The position numbers and the translations under genes are program-made. DNA of 38,567 nucleotides from Lachnospiraceae bacterium (lineage in GTDB: Bacteria > Bacillota > Clostridia > Lachnospirales > Lachnospiraceae). The notes below the pieces were generated by a model. The model worked only from the letters and a program-made list of their open reading frames with translations, searched no databases and had not been told where the DNA came from. The stretch covers positions 1 to 38,567 of the forward strand of contig JAFZUW010000035.1 of NCBI GenBank assembly GCA_017618195.1, in the 5' to 3' direction. Shown here piece by piece: positions 25,684-34,418 of this stretch (position 1 is its first letter; the number at the start of each line of letters is the position of its first letter).

Positions 25684-26820
25684 ATGGCAAAGTTCACGCT
25701 GCTGAAAACCGAAGAACGCGCCCGCCTCGGACGTTTCGAGACCGTTCACGGAACGATCGAAACGCCCGCTTTCATGAACGTCGGAACAGCCGCCGCAATT
25801 AAGGGAGGACTTTCCACCGCCGACCTTGAGGAGATCGGCTGCCAGGTCGAGCTTTCAAACACGTATCACCTGCATCTCAGACCGGGCGACGAGGTGATAA
25901 AAGCACTCGGCGGGATACATGAGTTTTTCAGTTGGAATCGCCCCGTACTTACTGACAGCGGCGGTTTTCAGGTGTTCTCGCTCGCTCCGCTGCGCAAGAT
26001 ATCGGAGGAAGGCGTCGCTTTCGCTTCGCATATTGACGGAAGAAAGATATTCATGCGCCCTGAGGACAGTATGCGCATTCAGTCAAATATCGCTTCTACA
26101 ATTGCTATGGCGTTTGACGAGTGCGTCGAAAACCCGGCGAAATACGATTACGCCGCGGAAGCCGCTGAGCGCACAACGCGCTGGCTTGCTCGCTGCAAGG
26201 ACGAAATGGCGCGCCTTAATTCGCTTCCTGACACGATTAATAAGCAGCAACTGTTATTCGGCATCAACCAGGGCTGCACATATGAAGACCTCCGCATTTC
26301 GCATATGCAGCAGATTGCCGAAATGGGGCTTGACGGTTACGCCATCGGGGGGCTTGCCGTCGGCGAGACCAACGAGGAAATGTATAATATCATCGAAAAA
26401 GTCGAGCCTTATATGCCGAAGGATAAGATCCGATACCTGATGGGCGTCGGCACTCCGGCGAATATAATAGAAGGCGTCGCGCGCGGCGTTGATTTGTTTG
26501 ACTGCGTTATGCCTGCGCGCAACGCCAGGCACGGACACCTTTTCACCCATAACGGCATAATCAATTTGAACAACGCCAAATACATTACGGATTCATCTCC
26601 GATAGAGGAAGGGTGCGGCTGCCCCGCGTGCAGACGCTATTCAAAGGCGTATATCCGACACCTGCTTCGCGCAGACGAGGTGCTCGGTAAGCGCCTGGCG
26701 GTAATTCATAATCTCTGGTTTTATAATCATCTCATGGAAGAGATACGCGAAGCGATAGCCGAAGGACGCTTTGCGGCCTACGCCGCCGCTATGCTGCCGA
26801 AGGTCTCGGTAAGAATATAG
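25684..26820 (+). CDS. tgt: tRNA-guanine transglycosylase
   Basis: A 378-residue TIM-barrel enzyme that exchanges guanine-34 for preQ1 in GUN anticodon tRNAs. It contains LTDSGGFQVFSL with the catalytic Asp near 95, GYAIGGLAVGE in the base-binding site, and DLFDCVMPARNARHG with the nucleophile Asp. The zinc site is CGCPACRRYS with a downstream His (VIHN). The length is normal. It ends the long rightward run, with a strong terminator 17 bases after the stop. Confidence 0.97.
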   Translation: MAKFTLLKTEERARLGRFETVHGTIETPAFMNVGTAAAIKGGLSTADLEEIGCQVELSNTYHLHLRPGDEVIKALGGIHEFFSWNRPVLTDSGGFQVFSLAPLRKISEEGVAFASHIDGRKIFMRPEDSMRIQSNIASTIAMAFDECVENPAKYDYAAEAAERTTRWLARCKDEMARLNSLPDTINKQQLLFGINQGCTYEDLRISHMQQIAEMGLDGYAIGGLAVGETNEEMYNIIEKVEPYMPKDKIRYLMGVGTPANIIEGVARGVDLFDCVMPARNARHGHLFTHNGIINLNNAKYITDSSPIEEGCGCPACRRYSKAYIRHLLRADEVLGKRLAVIHNLWFYNHLMEEIREAIAEGRFAAYAAAMLPKVSVRI

Positions 26821-26836
26821 AAATATCCGATTATCC

Positions 26837-26865
26837 ATACCCGCGGTACGCCGCGGGTATTTTTT
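26837..26865 (+). terminator. Rho-independent terminator after tgt
   Basis: ATACCCGCGG, TACG, CCGCGGGTAT makes a perfect ten-base-pair stem with a four-base loop. It is followed at once by a run of six T, the last stem T included. This is the clearest terminator in the window. Confidence 0.92.
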
Positions 26866-26901
26866 ATTGCTCATAACAGTAATAGCAAGCGGCCCGCGGC
26901 A

Positions 26902-26933
26902 ATATATTTACTTGTACAAGGCACAAATACGCT
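26902..26933 (+). promoter_or_regulatory. Candidate sigma-E-like promoter for sipL-spoIVA
   Basis: ATATATT (26902-26908), 17 bases, AATACGCT (26926-26933) partly resembles the mother-cell sigma-E pattern (ATA-type -35 and CATACAnT -10). No good sigma-A promoter is visible in this gap. The match is imperfect, and the call leans on spoIVA being a sigma-E gene in known spore formers. Confidence 0.35.
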
Positions 26934-26949
26934 GTAAGGAGGAAATGCT

Positions 26950-28467
26950 ATGGGCCTGTTGTTCGAAAGCGGCGATATCGATATTTTAGAGCCGGTTTTG
27001 GAAGAAAAATGCGAGTATAAACTCGAAACGGAAGTTTATCTGCCGGAATACCTGCCGGATATTCAGAAATTACTGAGATGTGAAATTATACCGCGCGTGT
27101 CGTCTCGTGATATGCTTGCCGGACGCATTACTGTAGAAGGTGAAGCGGAAATCTGCATCTTCTACAAATCTTCCGAGGAAAAGATAAGCTGCGCCGTGAC
27201 GACGAAAGAGTTTTCTCACACCGTCGCGGTGAGCGAGCCGGACGCGGACTATGACGTTTCTACGAACACAGTCGGCTCCATAAACTCCGCAAGGGCGTCC
27301 GGAGCGCGCAAAATCGCGGTAAAAGCCGAGATTGTTACAATGATAGTCGCCGCGAGAAACTCTACCGTCCAGATTGTCGAGAGTGTTTCAGACGGCATTG
27401 AAGCAAAGCGCGAAAGGATTTCTGCGATATCGAACTCCGAAAGCGCAGAGCGCGAAATGCGCGTAACGGAGGAACTCGTACTGCCGGAAACGATGCCTGA
27501 GGTATCGCAGTTCCTCTTTGCTGACGCGTACGTAAAGATGCATGAGGTCACGCCTTCGAAGGGAAGAGCCGTCTTAAAGGGCGAGCTGACAGTCAAGCCG
27601 GTATATTTATCCGAAGCCGGATCGCTCGAAAAGGCGGAGTTCCGTTTTCCGGTCAGCCAGATATTCGATAAGCCGAATCTCGACGAGGATTATATATGCG
27701 ACGGCACTTTTGAGGTTGTAAGCGTTTACTGCGAGCCGGAATCATCGGATGGTAAAGGCCGCGTTTTAGACTGCGAACTCGTGCTGAACGCGCTGTTGCA
27801 CGCTTACAAAATCAGTGAATACAGCGTTGTAACCGACGTGTATTCGCCGTGTTCAGAGCTTTCCGAGGGATATGTTGAGACGAAATATCTGACCTGTTAT
27901 GACTTTTACCGCGACGCCAAAGAAGTAAAGGGTCAAATTGAAACGGAAAACACTGTTTTAAAAGTGGCGGACATCGACGCCGAACCGAGGATTATGCGTG
28001 TTTCCGCGGTCGACGGCTGCCTTAAAGCGGAAGGAATGGTCAACGTAGAATTGGTTTACAATGACGAAAACGGCAGTGTTTTCTCGAAAAAGAGCGAGAT
28101 TCCGTTTGAGTTTTCTTTCCCCCACAACTGTAAATATGAGTTGCGCTGTGATACGAACGTTTCGCTCGATTCGGTCAGTTATAACATTACCGGAGATAAT
28201 GCGGCGGACGTCCGCTGCGGCGTTGAGATAAGAGCCGCGGTTTGTGCGGAAAGAAAGCTCTGCGCCGTGAGCGATATTACCGTCACCGGTGAAAAGCAAA
28301 CGTGCAACAGAACGCCGCTCGTGCTGTACTTTGCCGAGGAGGGCGAGTCAGCGTGGGATATCGCGAAGCGATACGGCGCTTCCGTCAGTGAGATCATTTC
28401 CGAAAACGCACTCGAAGACGATGCGATTTCAGAGGCGCGAATGCTTCTGATTCCCTTAAAACAGTGA
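26950..28467 (+). CDS. sipL: SipL-like SPOCS (DUF3794) and LysM domain protein
   Basis: A 505-residue protein built of repeated DUF3794/SPOCS beta-domains (roughly residues 25-135, 175-290 and 320-430) with a C-terminal LysM domain (about 455-505, VLYFAEEGESAWDIAKRYGASVSEII). This is the architecture of SipL of Clostridioides difficile, whose LysM part binds SpoIVA to anchor the coat on the forespore. A strong TAAGGAGG site precedes the ATG. The gene lies 15 bases before spoIVA, which supports the assignment, because the two proteins are known partners. There is no signal peptide, as expected for a mother-cell cytoplasmic protein. Confidence 0.88.
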   Translation: MGLLFESGDIDILEPVLEEKCEYKLETEVYLPEYLPDIQKLLRCEIIPRVSSRDMLAGRITVEGEAEICIFYKSSEEKISCAVTTKEFSHTVAVSEPDADYDVSTNTVGSINSARASGARKIAVKAEIVTMIVAARNSTVQIVESVSDGIEAKRERISAISNSESAEREMRVTEELVLPETMPEVSQFLFADAYVKMHEVTPSKGRAVLKGELTVKPVYLSEAGSLEKAEFRFPVSQIFDKPNLDEDYICDGTFEVVSVYCEPESSDGKGRVLDCELVLNALLHAYKISEYSVVTDVYSPCSELSEGYVETKYLTCYDFYRDAKEVKGQIETENTVLKVADIDAEPRIMRVSAVDGCLKAEGMVNVELVYNDENGSVFSKKSEIPFEFSFPHNCKYELRCDTNVSLDSVSYNITGDNAADVRCGVEIRAAVCAERKLCAVSDITVTGEKQTCNRTPLVLYFAEEGESAWDIAKRYGASVSEIISENALEDDAISEARMLLIPLKQ

Positions 28468-28482
28468 AAGGAGTGACGGTTG

Positions 28483-29961
28483 ATGATTAATACGAATATT
28501 TACTCCGATATTGCCAAGCGCACCGGCGGCGACGTTTATATCGGCGTCGTCGGGCCGGTAAGAACCGGCAAATCCACGTTCATCAAGAAGTTTATGGAAA
28601 AGCTCGTGATTCCGAACATATCGGATCAGGTCAAGGCGGAACGCGCAACCGACGAGCTGCCGCAAAGCTCCGCGGGCAGGACTATTATGACTACGGAGCC
28701 GAAGTTTATTCCTAACGAAGCCGTTGAGGTATCTTTCGCGGGCAACACGAGCGCGAAGGTAAGAATGGTTGATTGCGTAGGATTCGTAGTTCCCGGCGCG
28801 CTCGGATATATGGAGGAAGACGCGCCGAGAATGGTTACGACCCCGTGGTTCGATGAGCAGATACCGTTTGAGGAAGCAGCTGAAATCGGCACGAAAAAGG
28901 TCATAAGCGACCATTCGACAATCGGGATAATGGTTACGACCGACGGCACAATAGGCGAGCTGTCATATGACGAATACCGCGACGCCGAGGAACGTGTCGC
29001 TGCCGAATTAAAGGCGCTAGATAAGCCGTTTGTGATATTGCTGAACTCCGCTTTCCCGAAGGATCCGGACACTATCGCGCTCCGCGGTCAGCTTGAGGAA
29101 AAATACGGGGTGCCCGTGCTGCTTATCAACGTCCTTGAGCTTCAGGAGGATCAGATAAAAGAGATAATTGAAAACATACTTCTTGAGTTTCCGATAAAAG
29201 AAATCGGTATTTCGCTGCCGCGCTGGGTTAATTCGCTGCCCGCGGAACATTGGTTGCGCTCCTCCGTGTACGATGACGTTAAAGCGAATATGCTTTCGCT
29301 GCGAAAGGTGAGGGAAGTGGGCGACGCGGTTTCCAAAGTCGCGAATAATGAATACGTCGCCTCCGCAGCGGTCATATCGATCGACCTCGGCAGCGGCGTC
29401 GGAACAGTAGAGCTTAAGATGCAGGAGCAATTGCTTTACAAGGTAATCAGCGAAAGCAGCGGAATGGAGATAACGGACGAATCAGCGCTTGTCGGGCTCG
29501 TTATGGAAACCGCGAGACTGAAAAGTGAATACAGCAAGTTCGAAAACGCGCTGAAAGAAGTTGAATCGACCGGCTACGGCATAGTGAATCCGACGATTTC
29601 GGATATGCAGCTCGAACCGCCGGAAATCGTCAAACAGGGCGGCAAATACGGGATTCGTCTGAAGGCGTCAGCTCCGTCGATACACATGATGAAGGCGAAC
29701 GTGAAAACGGAGGTCGCGCCTATCGTGGGCTCTGAAAAGCAGTCGGAGGAGCTGGTCAACTACCTGCTTTCCGAATACGAATCAGCGCCGGAAAAGATAT
29801 GGGATTCCGACATCTTCGGCAAGTCGCTCCACGAGCTTGTGAACGAGGGGTTAAACAATAAGATTTATCGTATGCCATCGGATGCGAGATTCAAGATACA
29901 GGAGACGCTTCAACGCGTTATCAATGACGGCTGCAACGGGCTTATCTGCATTATTCTTTAA
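28483..29961 (+). CDS. spoIVA: Stage IV sporulation protein A (coat morphogenetic ATPase)
   Basis: A 492-residue SpoIVA, the ATPase that polymerises around the forespore as the base of the coat. The P-loop GPVRTGKS is at residues 24-31. MVDCVGFVVPGALGY provides the Walker B/sensor region, and the C-terminus ends with the hydrophobic GCNGLICIIL used for membrane and SpoVM contact. AAGGAG is nine bases before the ATG at 28483. A TTG three bases earlier is not needed. The protein is full length. It marks the organism as an endospore former or a recent descendant of one. Confidence 0.97.
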   Translation: MINTNIYSDIAKRTGGDVYIGVVGPVRTGKSTFIKKFMEKLVIPNISDQVKAERATDELPQSSAGRTIMTTEPKFIPNEAVEVSFAGNTSAKVRMVDCVGFVVPGALGYMEEDAPRMVTTPWFDEQIPFEEAAEIGTKKVISDHSTIGIMVTTDGTIGELSYDEYRDAEERVAAELKALDKPFVILLNSAFPKDPDTIALRGQLEEKYGVPVLLINVLELQEDQIKEIIENILLEFPIKEIGISLPRWVNSLPAEHWLRSSVYDDVKANMLSLRKVREVGDAVSKVANNEYVASAAVISIDLGSGVGTVELKMQEQLLYKVISESSGMEITDESALVGLVMETARLKSEYSKFENALKEVESTGYGIVNPTISDMQLEPPEIVKQGGKYGIRLKASAPSIHMMKANVKTEVAPIVGSEKQSEELVNYLLSEYESAPEKIWDSDIFGKSLHELVNEGLNNKIYRMPSDARFKIQETLQRVINDGCNGLICIIL

Positions 29962-29981
29962 TAAAGAATACCAAATGTTTA

Positions 29982-30014
29982 TCGGGGCGCGAAAGGATTC
30001 TTTTCGCGCCCCGA
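29982..30014 (+). terminator. Strong hairpin after spoIVA
   Basis: TCGGGGCGCGAAA and TTTCGCGCCCCGA form a perfect 13-base-pair stem around a seven-base loop, 20 bases after the spoIVA stop. Only ATATT follows, so the U-tract is poor, but position and stability favour a terminator. The next promoter begins four bases after it. Confidence 0.65.
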
Positions 30015-30017
30015 ATA

Positions 30018-30046
30018 TTGACAAAGCTTTTTTCTGATATTATAAT
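30018..30046 (+). promoter_or_regulatory. Perfect consensus sigma-A promoter for the ABC exporter
   Basis: TTGACA (30018-30023), exactly 17 bases, TATAAT (30041-30046). Both hexamers match the consensus fully. Transcription should start near 30053, about 25 bases before the first exporter gene. No obvious operator palindrome overlaps it, which suggests strong or constitutive expression. Confidence 0.85.
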
Positions 30047-30077
30047 ACGAATATCAACAGAAAGTGATGCCCTGCCG

Positions 30078-31889
30078 ATGCAAAGAAGTAACAGAATTAA
30101 ACATAAAAGCATGCTCAGCCGCTTCATGAAAGGTGCGGCCGGCTTTTTTGCGCTCACTGTTTTTGCTTCGGTCATGGTGACCGTGCTGGACGCCGTGTTT
30201 CCGCAGGTGATAAGATACACGGTCGATACGCTGATCAACGGACAGGAGCCGACAAAAGCCGTCGGGTTCTTTGCTTCACTTTTCGGCGGAGCCGATTTTT
30301 TACGCAATAATCTATGGATGATTGCGCTGATTGTCGTAATCACCGCGCTTCTGACGTCGTTTTTCAGATATTTGACCAGGGTCGCAAATGCGCGCGGTTC
30401 CGAGACTATGGCGGAAAACATGCGTAATACGCTGTTTTCGCACATTCAGAAGCTGCCGTTCTCGTGGCATACGAAGAATCAAACCGGCGATATTATCCAG
30501 CGCTGCACGTCGGACGTTGATACGTTCAGAAACTTTATATCCGAACAGCTTGTGGATATGTTCCGTATCGTATTTCTGATTGTTTTCTCGCTGTTCATGA
30601 TGTTCTCAATGAACGTAACGCTTGCTTTGATTGCGCTCGGCTTTGTGCCTGTCATTCTGTTTTACAACAACTATTTCCGTCACAGGATCAGGGACAAGTT
30701 TACCGAGGTCGACGAACAGGAGGGCCTGCTTTCCGCGATGGCGCAGGAAAACCTTACAGGAGTGCGCGTCGTTCGCGCGTTCGGCCGCGAGAAGTTCGAG
30801 AAGGACAAGTTCAACAAGCAGAACGAAAAGTATACCGGTCTTTGGGTCCAGCTCGGCAATATTCTCGGCTGGTTCTGGGGAATAGGCGATCTTATCAGTT
30901 GCCTTCAGGTCATGTTGATACTCTGTATTGGCACGGTATTCGCCGTGCGCGGCAGTATAACCCCGGGTGAACTTATAGCGTTCATTTCTTATAACGGAAT
31001 GCTTGTGTGGCCGGTAAGACGTCTCGGCAGGATCATCTCGGAAATGAGCAAGGCGCACGTATCTATCGACCGTCTGCGCTACATAATGGACTCTGAGGAA
31101 GAAACGGACCGTCCTGACGCCGCCGAGCCGGACATGACCGGAGATATCGTTTTTGAAAACGTGTCGTTCTCTTACAAGCCGGAAAAGCAGGTTCTGAAAA
31201 ACGTCAGCTTCGAGGTGAAGGCCGGCACGACGCTTGGCATTCTCGGCGCGACCGGCTCCGGCAAATCAACGCTTATTCTTCTGTTGGACAGACTGTATAC
31301 GCTCGCCCCTGACTGCGGACGCATTACGATAGGCGGTGTGGATATCGCGGATATTAAAGCGTCGTGGCTCCGAAAAAACGTCGGGGTCGTGCTCCAGGAG
31401 CCGTTCCTTTTCTCGCGCTCAATAGGGGAGAACATAGCGGTTACGGACGCTTATGCCGATGAGGAAAGGGTAGAACTCGCGGCTTCCGTCGCGTGTATAT
31501 CGCAGGACGTAGCCGAAATGACGCACGGATATGAAACAGTGGTCGGCGAAAGGGGAGTCACCCTTTCCGGCGGCCAGAAGCAGCGTGTGGCGATAGCGCG
31601 TACGCTTATGCTTGACACACCTATCGTCGTCTTCGACGACTCTCTTTCCGCCGTAGATACCGATACCGACAGACGCATCCGCAAGGCGCTCCGTGAAAAT
31701 ACGGAAAACAAGACTGTTATACTTATTTCGCACCGGATTGTTTCGCTTATGGAAGCCGACAAGATCCTTGTGCTCGATAAAGGGCGCGTTGCGCAGCTCG
31801 GCACGCACGAGGAACTCGTCGCAGCAGACGGTATTTACAAGCGCATTTATGAAGCGCAATCCGCAATTACAGAGGAGGGGAGAGCATGA
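30078..31889 (+). CDS. ABC exporter half-transporter, degenerate-site subunit (BmrC/LmrC-like)
   Basis: A 603-residue type IV ABC exporter with an N-terminal six-helix membrane domain (about 20-330) and an ATPase domain (about 360-600). It has Walker A GATGSGKST, a canonical signature LSGGQKQR and H-loop SHRI. Walker B reads VVFDDS, so the usual catalytic Glu is Asp, the hallmark of the non-hydrolysing site of heterodimeric exporters such as BmrCD or TM287/288. The ATG at 30078 is chosen because earlier in-frame codons lie inside the promoter. GAAAGTGAT provides a ribosome-binding site. The four-base overlap with the next gene gives equal expression of the partners. The substrate is unknown, and drugs or lipids are usual for the family. 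Confidence 0.92.
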   Translation: MQRSNRIKHKSMLSRFMKGAAGFFALTVFASVMVTVLDAVFPQVIRYTVDTLINGQEPTKAVGFFASLFGGADFLRNNLWMIALIVVITALLTSFFRYLTRVANARGSETMAENMRNTLFSHIQKLPFSWHTKNQTGDIIQRCTSDVDTFRNFISEQLVDMFRIVFLIVFSLFMMFSMNVTLALIALGFVPVILFYNNYFRHRIRDKFTEVDEQEGLLSAMAQENLTGVRVVRAFGREKFEKDKFNKQNEKYTGLWVQLGNILGWFWGIGDLISCLQVMLILCIGTVFAVRGSITPGELIAFISYNGMLVWPVRRLGRIISEMSKAHVSIDRLRYIMDSEEETDRPDAAEPDMTGDIVFENVSFSYKPEKQVLKNVSFEVKAGTTLGILGATGSGKSTLILLLDRLYTLAPDCGRITIGGVDIADIKASWLRKNVGVVLQEPFLFSRSIGENIAVTDAYADEERVELAASVACISQDVAEMTHGYETVVGERGVTLSGGQKQRVAIARTLMLDTPIVVFDDSLSAVDTDTDRRIRKALRENTENKTVILISHRIVSLMEADKILVLDKGRVAQLGTHEELVAADGIYKRIYEAQSAITEEGRA

Positions 31890-33730
31890 AGAATAATACC
31901 TCCGATAATGCTTACGACGTGAAGCTCCCCCTTTTCGGACTTAAAAAGATATTCCCGTACGTCTGGCGGCACAAAAAAATGCTCTTTATCGTCGCGGTCA
32001 CTATGGGAATCACTTCACTCGTTGACATCGTCCTGCCGCTGTTCCAGCGGTATGCTATCAACAATTTCATACCCGATCAATCGCTGACAGGTATCGGGCT
32101 GTTTGTTGCCCTTTACGTTCTCGTTATTCTGCTTCAAACCATGACGACGGTGATAATGCTGCAGAAAGCGTGCACCGTTGAAATGCTGATAGGGCGGGAT
32201 TTGAAACGCGACGCCTTCGATAAACTGCAAACGCTGCCGTTTTCCTATTTCAACCGTAACTCCGTCGGATATCTTCATTCTCGGGTTATGAGCGATACGG
32301 GCAGGATAGGCGAAACGCTTTCCTGGGGCTGCGTCGACGGCGTCTGGTCAACTATTTATATTGTCGGCTCATTTGCGGTCATGTTCACGCTCGACTGGAA
32401 GCTTTCGCTTATCATTCTTGCAGTCGTTCCGGTCGTTACGCTGATAGCGTCGTATTTCCAGCGGAAGCTTGTTTTCGCGAATCGCAAAGTTAGGGAAACG
32501 AATTCGCAGATAACCGGCAAGTATAATGAAGGCATTACCGGCGCTAAGACTACCAAATCTCTCGTTATAGAGGATAAAATGTACGGCGATTTCTCCGTTA
32601 CCACGCGCGATATGAACCGGGTTTCTACCAGAGCGGCGCGTTTCAGGGGCATGTTCGTCGCTACGACGACGTTTTTCTGCATGTTCGCCATCGCGATAGT
32701 GATGTGGTACGGCGGCAATCTTTCCGTCGAAGGCCTTATGAAAATCGGTACGCTTTCGGCGTTCGCGTCCTACGCGCTCGGACTTGTGGATCCGATTCAG
32801 AACATAGCGCATATTGTTGCTTCTATGATAAATATGCAGGTCAACGTCGAGCGCGTAACGCGACTTATCGAAACGGAGCCGGAGATCCTCGATACGCCGG
32901 AAGTTATCGAAAAATACGGCGACGCGTTTAATCCGAAGCGCGAGAACTGGGAACCGCTTAAGGGCGATATAGAGTTTAAGGACGTATCTTTTATGTATCC
33001 GGACGGAGACGAGTACGTTCTCCGCGATTTTAATCTGAAAATAGCCGCGGGTACTACCGTCGCGATAGTGGGCGAAACCGGAGCGGGGAAGAGCACTATA
33101 GTCAATCTTGTCTGCCGTTTCTACGAGCCGACGGCGGGACAGGTACTTGTTGACGGGCGCGATTACCGCGAGCGCTCACAGCTCTGGCTGCACAGTAATA
33201 TCGGATACGTATTACAGACGCCGCATCTGTTTTCCGGAAGCGTTCTTGATAATCTGCGTTACGGCAATCCCGACGCCGATATGGAAACGATAAAAGCAGC
33301 CGTCAAGAGCGTTCAGGCGGAAGATATCATCGAGCGCATGGAAAACGGATACGACAGCGACGTCGGAGAAGGCGGAGATCTGCTTTCAACCGGAGAAAAG
33401 CAGTTGATTTCCTTTGCTCGCGCGATAATTGCCAATCCGCGCATCCTGGTGCTTGACGAGGCAACTTCTTCGATTGATACGCTTACCGAGCAGCGCATAC
33501 AGAACGCGCTTGAAAAAGTCCTTGTCGGCAGGACGTCCTTTTTGATCGCTCACAGACTCTCTACAATCAGGAGGGCTGATATCATTCTGGTTGTAAAAGA
33601 CGGAAAAATCATCGAAAGAGGCACGCACAGCGAACTGTTTGCGTTAAAAGGATATTACCATAATCTTTATACTCAGCAATTCGATAAAGAAGCTGTAGAG
33701 AATGTTTCCGGCAAAAGCGCAGATAATTAA
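31886..33730 (+). CDS. ABC exporter half-transporter, catalytic subunit (BmrD/LmrD-like)
   Basis: A 614-residue partner of the preceding half-transporter. Its membrane domain spans about residues 25-340, and the ATPase domain contains Walker A GETGAGKST, Walker B ILVLDEATSS with the catalytic Glu present, and H-loop AHRL. The signature motif is altered to LSTGEKQ. Combined with the Asp in the partner's Walker B, this places both defects in the same composite nucleotide site and leaves the other site fully canonical. The pair should therefore work as one asymmetric heterodimeric exporter. Confidence 0.92.
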   Translation: MKNNTSDNAYDVKLPLFGLKKIFPYVWRHKKMLFIVAVTMGITSLVDIVLPLFQRYAINNFIPDQSLTGIGLFVALYVLVILLQTMTTVIMLQKACTVEMLIGRDLKRDAFDKLQTLPFSYFNRNSVGYLHSRVMSDTGRIGETLSWGCVDGVWSTIYIVGSFAVMFTLDWKLSLIILAVVPVVTLIASYFQRKLVFANRKVRETNSQITGKYNEGITGAKTTKSLVIEDKMYGDFSVTTRDMNRVSTRAARFRGMFVATTTFFCMFAIAIVMWYGGNLSVEGLMKIGTLSAFASYALGLVDPIQNIAHIVASMINMQVNVERVTRLIETEPEILDTPEVIEKYGDAFNPKRENWEPLKGDIEFKDVSFMYPDGDEYVLRDFNLKIAAGTTVAIVGETGAGKSTIVNLVCRFYEPTAGQVLVDGRDYRERSQLWLHSNIGYVLQTPHLFSGSVLDNLRYGNPDADMETIKAAVKSVQAEDIIERMENGYDSDVGEGGDLLSTGEKQLISFARAIIANPRILVLDEATSSIDTLTEQRIQNALEKVLVGRTSFLIAHRLSTIRRADIILVVKDGKIIERGTHSELFALKGYYHNLYTQQFDKEAVENVSGKSADN

Positions 33731-33750
33731 TTAAATATATCTGATAATAT

Positions 33751-33787
33751 CTAAAACGGTCCGGCAAATATGTTCGGATCGTTTTAG
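33751..33787 (+). terminator. Terminator hairpin after the ABC exporter
   Basis: CTAAAACGGTCCG pairs with CGGATCGTTTTAG over 13 positions, including one G-U pair, around an 11-base loop. It lies 20 bases after the stop codon. The T-rich 3' arm ends GTTTTAGTTT. The A-rich 5' arm would give a T-rich tail on the opposite strand too. Confidence 0.7.
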
Positions 33788-33813
33788 TTTACAGCCCGGG
33801 GGAGTTGGATATA

Positions 33814-33875
33814 TTGACCTGTAAAAATACAGTACTAATTATACAAAATGAATATTTTGTATAATACAAGGGAGG
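33814..33875 (+). promoter_or_regulatory. Orphan promoter/operator with ribosome-binding site but no gene
   Basis: TTGACC (33814-33819) is followed by three nested palindromes. These are CTGTA-AAAA-TACAG (33819-33832), a perfect 12-base inverted repeat with arms ATTATACAAAAT and ATTTTGTATAAT (33838-33865), and TTGTAT-A-ATACAA (33857-33869). An AAGGGAGG ribosome-binding site (33868-33875) comes next. The arrangement is that of a repressor-controlled promoter with leader. No ATG, GTG or TTG lies at a proper distance after it. Confidence 0.5.
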
Positions 33876-34086
33876 TTTTTATCGGTATACAGGCCGTATT
33901 TGCTCATTTTAACCATTTTTGCTTTTGCCGGCATCATGTTATTTGAATAATTGATTAATATATGAATATCTATTTTGAATTAATTTAATCAGTTCTGTCT
34001 TGTGATACTTATTTAATTCTTTATTTTATTTTGCCATTATAATCTTGTTTTTTCTATTATTTCATCATTGCGTTATTTGTGGTTTT

Positions 34087-34251
34087 TTATGCTCTGAAAA
34101 ACGCTGCTTCTGAGGCGATAATTTTCCCCGTTACATATGATTCATGCTCCCGGCACTCTGTTATTTCCGGCAGTTTTTAATCCGTCTTTTGATTCTTCAA
34201 AACAATCAGCAGTTTTCGGTAATTGTTGTATTTTTGACGGATTTTACTCAT
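34087..34251 (-). pseudogene. Possible short gene remnant with in-frame stop
   Basis: From an ATG at 34251 the minus strand encodes 24 residues rich in Lys and Arg (MSKIRQKYNNYRKLL at the start), then TAA. The same frame continues open for 29 more codons to a second TAA. No ribosome-binding site is seen and no family is recognised. It may be a decayed gene, a tiny peptide gene or chance. Confidence 0.2.
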
Positions 34252-34382
34252 CAAACCATTATAAACACTAAATACATAATTATAGTTATATATTTATACT
34301 ATTATTAATTTGTGTTCTAATCAAATTCTCCGCAGATGTATAAGTTGACAATTTAATGACGGGTTGACAATATGTGTTAATT

Positions 34383-34418
34383 ATAGGGGAGAGCCGGACT
34401 TTTCGGCGACTTCCCTAT
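34383..34418 (+). other. Two-tier hairpin, possible small RNA element
   Basis: ATAGGGGAG pairs with CTTCCCTAT (one G-U pair), then after a small internal loop GCCG pairs with CGGC around the loop GACTTTT. It lies between two TTGACAAT copies and the terminator at 34447-34474, so a short transcript with a 5' hairpin and terminator is conceivable. No good -10 element is present. Confidence 0.4.

Noticed and set aside
30018-30077. Upstream TTG start for the first ABC exporter gene
   Set aside because: The TTG is the first part of the -35 hexamer of a perfect promoter, so the extension would not be transcribed.
33879-33950. Hydrophobic 22-codon peptide after the orphan ribosome-binding site
   Set aside because: No ATG, GTG or TTG at a workable distance from the site. 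A TTG within it would leave only 17 residues. Noted only as part of the orphan regulatory region.
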